From CAZLFA01 sp964558665 (GTDB taxonomy: Bacteria > Desulfobacterota > Syntrophia > Syntrophales > PHBD01): a stretch of DNA of 64,000 bases. The DNA lies in assembly GCA_964558665.1 (NCBI GenBank), contig CAZLFA010000006.1:1-64000 (forward strand), given 5' to 3'. Made by a program: the position numbers and the translations under genes. Shown here piece after piece: positions 59,044-64,000 of this stretch. Numbering within the stretch: position 1 is the stretch's first letter; every line of letters begins with the position of its first letter. The notes below the pieces were generated by a model. The model did not search any database, had not been told where the DNA came from, and was given only the letters and a program-made list of their open reading frames with translations.

Positions 59044-59437
59044 GATCACCTCCTGAAATTGAGAATGTTCCTTATTTTATTCTAACCTGTACCTGCCAGG
59101 CATAATACTCAAGTCGTCATATTTGTATCATGAGTGGCGAAGGGAAAGCAATGGGGCAGGTTTGTATCAAAGCGGGAGAAATCCATCTACCCGCAAGACG
59201 GCATCCTGTTGTCTTGCGGATGCGCGCTTTTCAAACAGCCGTAATTACCTGACGGTGCTCTTGAGAACTTTTCATTTGACAGTTCAGGAAGTGTCCGGTA
59301 GCCTGTGAGAAATTTTATTCAAACAAATATCATCCATTCTTATTTCCGGCCAATCCAAGAGATGCGGGAGTGAGCAAATAGTTTCCGTCACAGTTTTTTG
59401 AAGAGAAAAAAGTGAGTCTTCTGAAGGGGGCTTGCCC
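59044..59437. other. Divergent intergenic region with hairpin
   Basis: 394 nt between two divergent genes. It contains a 9-bp hairpin, CCGCAAGAC with GTCTTGCGG (59191-59199, 59211-59219), followed by an end fragment of the GCTGTT-type repeat near 59228-59243. A TTGACA near 59276 lacks a good -10. No gene is visible. Confidence 0.5.
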
Positions 59438-61345
59438 ATGCCTAAACGTACTTCGCCGCGCTGGAGAAAAAAAATTGTATCACCCGAAGAGGTCATCGGA
59501 AAGATCGAACCCGGCATGAGTATTTTCCTGGGCACCGGTGTTGCGGAACCCCGCACGCTGATCAGGCATCTGATGAGCTCCGCACTCGACAACCTGAATG
59601 ATCTGGAACTGTTTCAACTGGTAAGCCTCGGAGATGCCGTTTCCTTCCATAACATGTCCCCGGCCGGCAAATTCAGGCTGAAGACCTGTTTTTCCGGCTG
59701 GATTGCCGGCGATGCCGTCATGTCCGGCTCCGTCGATCTCATTCCCATCCGGATATCCCGCATCCCCCGGCTGGTGGAGTCAGGCTCGATCCGGGTAGAT
59801 GCAGCTTTCGTGCAGATCACGCCGCCCGATGCCTCCGGCTACGCCAGCCTCGGCGTGTCCATAGACGCGGCCAAGTATGCCATGGAAAAAGCCTCCCTGG
59901 TCGTCGGGGAAATCAACGATCAGATTCCCCGGACGATGGGCAACACCTTTGTTCATGTCGACCAGTTTCACTTCTTTGTCAGGGCGACGGAACCGCCGAT
60001 TTATTTTCCCCGCTGGCCCGTGAATGACGCCCTTGACCGGGTTGCCGCCAACGTTGCGTCCATGATTGAGGATGGAAGCTGCATCTCCTTTTACAACGGA
60101 CCATTGTTCGAAGCATTGGGGCGCCATCTCAGGCATAAGCGGAATCTGGGTGTTCACACCTTCTTTTTTACGGACCCGCTCATGGATCTCGTGGAATGCG
60201 GAGCCGTCACCAACCGGATGAAAGGTTATTTTCAGGGGAAATCGCTCACCTCCTATGCCCAGGGGACACCACAGCTCATGAAGTGGCTTGATAAAAACCC
60301 TTTGGTCGAGTTTCAGGGCATCGACATCGTTTCCGACCGGCGGCGGATCAGTCTGAACGATAAAATGGTCGTTGTGATCCCGGCGAGGAAAGTTGATCTT
60401 ACCGGCAATATCACTTTGCAGACGGGCCGGGGCAACGTCACCGGCAGCCCCGGCCAGGCGCAGGAATTCTTCTCCGGCGTTGAATATTCGCGAGGGGGCC
60501 GGACCATTGTCGCCCTGCCGAGCCGGAATCTGCGCGGCCAGTCGAACATCCTGCTGTCCGTTGAGGAATTCCCGAACCAGTTTACCAACCGCGAGTCGCT
60601 CGATCTGGTAGTCACGGATTACGGGATCGCCTCGCTTTTCGGCCGCACCGTCCGGGAGCGCGCTCAGGCGCTGATCGATGTTGCCCATCCCGATGACAGG
60701 GGCAGACTGGTTGAGCAGGCAAAAAAGGCCAACTTCATTTATGCGGACCAGATCTATTTAGAGGAATCGGCAACGCTCTATCCCGATCATCTGGCCTGCA
60801 CGCACACCTTCAGGGATGGACTGCGCGTCCGGTTCCGGGCGATCAAACCTTCGGACGAAGAGGAGATGAGAAGGCTGTTTTACCGTTTTTCAGAGACGTC
60901 TGTTTACTACCGCTATTTCGGCTCCATCCAGACGATGCCCCATGAGGAGATGCAGGAATATGTAAACGTGGATTACAGGCGGATCATGTCCATCGTGTGC
61001 ACGATTGAAGAAACGGGAATGGAAAAAATCATCGCCGAGGGACGGTATATACGGATGCGGAACAACGCTTTCCCCAACACGGCCTTCATTGTCGATGAGA
61101 ACTATCAGGGGCGAGGCATCGCTTCTTTTTTGCTCGAGCTGCTCATACATACCGCCGCGGAGCACGCGATCAGCGGCTTCTCCGCTGCTGTTCTGGCCGA
61201 CAACAAAGCCATGATACGCGTCTTCGAAAAGACAGGTCTGCCGATGCAGTCCAGCATGGTATCAGGAGTCTATCATATCAGGATTCCCTTTGAAGGCGGG
61301 AACCAGGAAGACTTCATCGACGAGACGGACCGGGACTGCCGGTGA
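59438..61345 (+). CDS. Fusion of acetyl-CoA hydrolase/transferase and GNAT acetyltransferase
   Basis: A 635-residue two-domain protein. Residues about 1-445 form a CoA hydrolase/transferase of the acetyl-CoA hydrolase or 4-hydroxybutyrate CoA-transferase type (FLGTGVAEP, GRGNVTGSPGQAQEFFSGV, FTNRESLDLVVTDYGIASL). Residues about 460-620 are a GNAT fold with acetyl-CoA loop ENYQGRGIASFLL. The pairing is a known architecture in anaerobic proteobacteria, perhaps coupling CoA transfer to acylation control. The ATG at 59438 is preferred over the TTG at 59432 because GGGGG lies 8-12 nt upstream. Confidence 0.88.
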   Translation: MPKRTSPRWRKKIVSPEEVIGKIEPGMSIFLGTGVAEPRTLIRHLMSSALDNLNDLELFQLVSLGDAVSFHNMSPAGKFRLKTCFSGWIAGDAVMSGSVDLIPIRISRIPRLVESGSIRVDAAFVQITPPDASGYASLGVSIDAAKYAMEKASLVVGEINDQIPRTMGNTFVHVDQFHFFVRATEPPIYFPRWPVNDALDRVAANVASMIEDGSCISFYNGPLFEALGRHLRHKRNLGVHTFFFTDPLMDLVECGAVTNRMKGYFQGKSLTSYAQGTPQLMKWLDKNPLVEFQGIDIVSDRRRISLNDKMVVVIPARKVDLTGNITLQTGRGNVTGSPGQAQEFFSGVEYSRGGRTIVALPSRNLRGQSNILLSVEEFPNQFTNRESLDLVVTDYGIASLFGRTVRERAQALIDVAHPDDRGRLVEQAKKANFIYADQIYLEESATLYPDHLACTHTFRDGLRVRFRAIKPSDEEEMRRLFYRFSETSVYYRYFGSIQTMPHEEMQEYVNVDYRRIMSIVCTIEETGMEKIIAEGRYIRMRNNAFPNTAFIVDENYQGRGIASFLLELLIHTAAEHAISGFSAAVLADNKAMIRVFEKTGLPMQSSMVSGVYHIRIPFEGGNQEDFIDETDRDCR

Positions 61346-61434
61346 CGCTGCCGCCTTCGCCCTTGATCCGGCGGGAAAGAAAAAGTCTGCAGATCCTGAA
61401 TTCAACCCGGATTACGCAATAGAATGCATAGGCA

Positions 61435-61587
61435 CTTGGATAAGTAAATGTTATCCTGGTCATAGGGGTTTTCAAGCAGCGAATCGAATATTTTTCTTGT
61501 AAAAAATATTCTGAGCCGCGGAAAGCCGCTTTGACCAGGATGCCAAAGGGTATTACGTCTTTATAGCGTAATCTGAATTCAATATCA
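61435..61587 (-). repeat. Two-hairpin repeat family, copy B
   Basis: Matches 41042-41192 over about 110-120 nt from CTTGGATAAGT to the TTTGACC region, then again in the terminal hairpin. The outer stem uses CCTGGTCA (about 61455-61462) with TGACCAGG (about 61532-61539), different bases from copy A but still paired. The terminal hairpin is ATTACG with CGTAAT. The right end coincides with the stop codon of the acyltransferase gene. Confidence 0.8.
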
Positions 61588-62718
61588 GAGAAATCTTTTT
61601 GCCGGCGTCTTGCGCAGCAAAGACGTCAGCAGCCAGCTTCCCACCAATGCAAAGGAAAATGAGATCAGAAATTTAAAAGCCGCCGCCAGCGGCTGCGAAA
61701 GCAGCAGGTATTGCATCCAGGTTACCAATGCGTAATGAAAGATGTAGATGCCGTAAGCATTATTCGTAAGGCTGTCAGGCAGCGGCCGTGAGGTTCGGAA
61801 ACAGGAACGGGCGAGACCCAGCAAACCGATGCTTGTGAAGGTGCAGCATAAAGAATAAGCTGTTGCCTGCAAGACGTTCATTTGCCATGGCGGCATGTCT
61901 GAAAAACAGGCCAATGGCGCTTCCAGGGTAGCGTGTGTCATATAACTCAAGGCACCAAGAACAAGCCACAGCGGCCAGTGCTTCAGATTTTTCCTTGAGA
62001 TGGAGCGTTCCGGACTTGTGCCGCCAAGAGCGAAGCCCATCATGAACCAGGCGAAATACAGCAGAATCCTCCATGTCTGAAAATGCAGCGGCCCCGCCGG
62101 GCTGGCCCAGTCGGCCGATGAAACGAACAGACGCATGGGAATAGTGGTCAACAGGCTCACCGCAAGGAGCACAATGACCAGACTGCGGGGAGATGAAGGG
62201 GACCATGACAATCTCCTCATGAGATTCGGAATAAACAGAAAGGCGGCAGCGGCAATGCCGCAGAAGGCAAGTAATACCCAGATGAACCAGGCGGGTCCGC
62301 TCGACCATCCGTCAACGGTGAAAAAACGGTACAGGAAATTGCCCTGGCTGACTGACTCACTTGACAGCCAGGATGGGTAATATGCCAGCGGGCTGAGCAG
62401 GGTGACGGAGATTATGAAGGGTATGCCGAGCCGTTTTGCCCGGTCAGCCACGAAGTACGCTATTCCCTTCCGCTCGATGGATGGTGCAACGAAGATACCG
62501 GATATGAGGAACATGAGAGGCATGAAGAAAAGATCGTTCCACGCCACCAGTATGTCCAGCGGCATCCATCTTACAGCATCGACGACCGGTGCGGTTGACT
62601 TGATGTAGCATCCCGGGTCGTACCGGCTGAATGTGTTGTAGGCAAGGGCTGCGTGATGTGCGACGACGGAAACGGTGATCCAGCTTCGCAGGTAGTCTAT
62701 GGCAATATCGCGTTTCAA
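61585..62718 (-). CDS. Membrane acyltransferase family 3 (OafA/YrhL-like)
   Basis: A 377-residue polytopic protein with about ten hydrophobic helices. The N-terminal RDIAIDYLRSWITVSVVAHHAA contains the catalytic histidine typical of acyltransferase_3 proteins. These O-acetylate or O-acylate surface polysaccharides or lipids in the inner membrane. Followed immediately by repeat copy B. Confidence 0.85.
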   Translation of the reverse strand: MKRDIAIDYLRSWITVSVVAHHAALAYNTFSRYDPGCYIKSTAPVVDAVRWMPLDILVAWNDLFFMPLMFLISGIFVAPSIERKGIAYFVADRAKRLGIPFIISVTLLSPLAYYPSWLSSESVSQGNFLYRFFTVDGWSSGPAWFIWVLLAFCGIAAAAFLFIPNLMRRLSWSPSSPRSLVIVLLAVSLLTTIPMRLFVSSADWASPAGPLHFQTWRILLYFAWFMMGFALGGTSPERSISRKNLKHWPLWLVLGALSYMTHATLEAPLACFSDMPPWQMNVLQATAYSLCCTFTSIGLLGLARSCFRTSRPLPDSLTNNAYGIYIFHYALVTWMQYLLLSQPLAAAFKFLISFSFALVGSWLLTSLLRKTPAKRFL

Positions 62719-62761
62719 ATCAGCAGCTCCGTGTTCATGACGTTATCTGCCATCATGGATG

Positions 62762-63706
62762 CTATTTTTTAACAAATCCCGTGGCTGTCTGTTTGGCCCT
62801 GTTAAAATCGGGAGTATTTACAACGCCTTTTTTTGCAGGACTGTTTGAGGCCAGTTCATGCATCTGCTGCACCCTTTCCTCGCTTGGCGGATGCGTGCTC
62901 ATCGTGTCGGAAAGGTTTTTCATGACGGGATTGCCGCTTTGCTTGGCCTTCTTTTCCTGTTCGAGAAGCTTTTCATAGAATTTCCCAACCTGGTTTTTAT
63001 CGTATCCGGCGGCAACGGCATACTTGAAGCCGATGCGATCGGCCTCCATTTCGTCTTCCCGGGAATTAACCAGGAATGTATATTTCTGTGCCAGCAACCC
63101 TCCCCCGCCGCCTAAGACTCCTCCCAATAGTGCCGCTTTCGCATGACAGGCGGTATCGCCCTGAGCGCAGATCATTCTTCCCACGCCGTATCCTAGTGCC
63201 GCGCCAACAACCGCACCGCCACCCGCGTACAGCCATGTTTTGTTCTTAGCTTTTTCCATTGCATACATTTTCTCTGCGGAATGCCTGGCAACAACGTGGC
63301 CTATTTCGTGCGCGACAACTCCGGCCAGCTCCGCTTCATTGGATGCCATGGCAATCAGCGGCGCCGTCACGAAAATTTTTCCCGCCGGCATCGCAAATGC
63401 ATTGACATCGGCAACATCAACGACGGAAAAATCGTAATGATAAGGATTGCCCTCCAGGTTATTTGCCCTGACGATTTTCATGCCGAGCCGTGAAATGTAT
63501 CTTTGAAGATCCTGATTCCTGGCCGTCGGATAATCCTTCAGCATCTTAGGAAGGGCTTCCTCCGTCAGGCGCCGCTCGTCCTCAACGGTCATGCCGGTTT
63601 CCTGTCCCACGTTGCTGCCTTCGCGATAGCGTGAACTGTTGGTGGGTGCGCAGGAGATCATCAACGCCAGCAATAAAATGATTGATATGATAGTTTTCTT
63701 TCTCAT
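62762..63706 (-). CDS. M48-family zinc metalloprotease lipoprotein
   Basis: A 314-residue lipoprotein (LALMISC, lipidated cysteine at 19-21 depending on start) with the zinc motif HEIGH in AGVVAHEIGHVVARH, and a downstream EDEMEADRIG providing the third ligand. A glycine-rich hydrophobic stretch lies between them. It resembles periplasmic BepA/LoiP-type quality-control proteases. The second ATG (63706) has a better spaced GAGGT than the first (63712). Confidence 0.9.
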   Translation of the reverse strand: MRKKTIISIILLLALMISCAPTNSSRYREGSNVGQETGMTVEDERRLTEEALPKMLKDYPTARNQDLQRYISRLGMKIVRANNLEGNPYHYDFSVVDVADVNAFAMPAGKIFVTAPLIAMASNEAELAGVVAHEIGHVVARHSAEKMYAMEKAKNKTWLYAGGGAVVGAALGYGVGRMICAQGDTACHAKAALLGGVLGGGGGLLAQKYTFLVNSREDEMEADRIGFKYAVAAGYDKNQVGKFYEKLLEQEKKAKQSGNPVMKNLSDTMSTHPPSEERVQQMHELASNSPAKKGVVNTPDFNRAKQTATGFVKK

Positions 63707-63725
63707 GGCCATTACCTCACATGTT

Positions 63726-64000
63726 TTAAATAGCTACATCTCTGCTGAATCTTTCTTCACCGATGATCTGCTTTACGGCGTAAAACGATCCCGATACCGT
63801 ACCGACGATACCCGGCAGCAGGGCGTTCTGGCCGGCAAAGTAAAGCCCCTTGACGGCTGAACGCGCCAGGGATGCCGTTCTGAGCAGCTGCTTTGTCGAA
63901 CGCCGTATTCCGTAGGCCGACCCTTCCGGACTGTTTATCCAATCCCTGATGGTCAGCGGCGTGTAAGAATCCAGATAATCGGCCTTTTTGAAGGAGCCGA
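63726..64000 (-). CDS. Phytoene-desaturase-like FAD oxidoreductase, C-terminal part
   Basis: The open 3' end of a gene that runs off the window. The readable 91 codons include TPLTIRDWINSPEGSAYG and AVKGLYFAGQNALLPGIVGTVSGS, the C-terminal FAD-binding block of CrtI/retinol-saturase-like flavoproteins, ending ERFSRDVAI and TAA at 63728-63726. Substrate unknown; such enzymes desaturate, saturate or isomerise polyenes. It lies 8 kb past the lipid cluster and may or may not work with it. Confidence 0.85.
   Translation of the reverse strand, partial: GSFKKADYLDSYTPLTIRDWINSPEGSAYGIRRSTKQLLRTASLARSAVKGLYFAGQNALLPGIVGTVSGSFYAVKQIIGEERFSRDVAI

Overview
The window reads as chromosome from an anaerobic, probably syntrophic or fatty-acid-oxidising member of the former Deltaproteobacteria (Desulfobacterota, Syntrophia-like). 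This is inferred from several CoA-thioester and beta-oxidation genes, a likely selenoprotein, an MSHA-type pilus operon with a sigma-54 pilin promoter, and a lipid cluster rich in radical SAM genes. No rRNA, tRNA, CRISPR array, prophage or intact insertion sequence was found.

Layout. (1) 1-7.3 kb: a FAD/NAD disulfide reductase whose redox cysteine is encoded by in-frame TGA, followed by a candidate bacterial SECIS hairpin and a conserved gene of unknown function. Then come a crotonase-fold protein, an acyl-CoA dehydrogenase and a two-subunit CoA-transferase, all on the minus strand. (2) 7.4-11.5 kb: a YcaO enzyme with a small partner, divergent from a thiolase and a 3-hydroxyacyl-CoA dehydrogenase. 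(3) 11.6-15.1 kb: a partner-switching operon (STAS protein, HATPase, GNAT-like protein, Cache-HAMP-PP2C phosphatase). (4) 15.4-32.0 kb: MSHA/type IV pilus assembly genes, a major pilin, a TPR glycosyltransferase-like protein, an ECF sigma factor with a membrane partner, and four minor pilin-type genes, two of which carry apparent carbohydrate-binding segments. (5) 32.1-36.8 kb: a TPR protein, CopA/CopZ copper export, a hotdog thioesterase and a metallo-beta-lactamase-fold hydrolase.

(6) 36.9-55.9 kb: the most distinctive block. It is a type II FAS/PKS-like lipid cluster with three complete ketosynthases, two ACPs, a PKS-type dehydratase, a FabZ-like protein lacking its catalytic acid, a YbgC-like thioesterase, a PlsC-type acyltransferase, two tandem radical SAM proteins, two B12-binding radical SAM proteins, a deacetylase-methyltransferase fusion and a large CHAT lipoprotein. 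No ketoreductase or enoyl reductase is encoded here. The gene content resembles clusters called ladderane-like, but the product is unknown. (7) 56-64 kb: a P-loop kinase preceded by a promoter and a hairpin-rich leader; a dapA-type gene with its own promoter, a folded leader and a terminator whose 5' arm can pair alternatively; a second hydroxyacyl-CoA dehydrogenase; a CoA hydrolase/transferase-GNAT fusion; a membrane acyltransferase; an M48 lipoprotein; and the end of a phytoene-desaturase-like gene.

Intergenic DNA carries several dispersed hairpin repeats. One of about 150 bp occurs twice with compensating stem changes, each copy ending exactly at the stop codon of a minus-strand gene. All family assignments come from reading motifs by eye. 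No database search or folding program was run.
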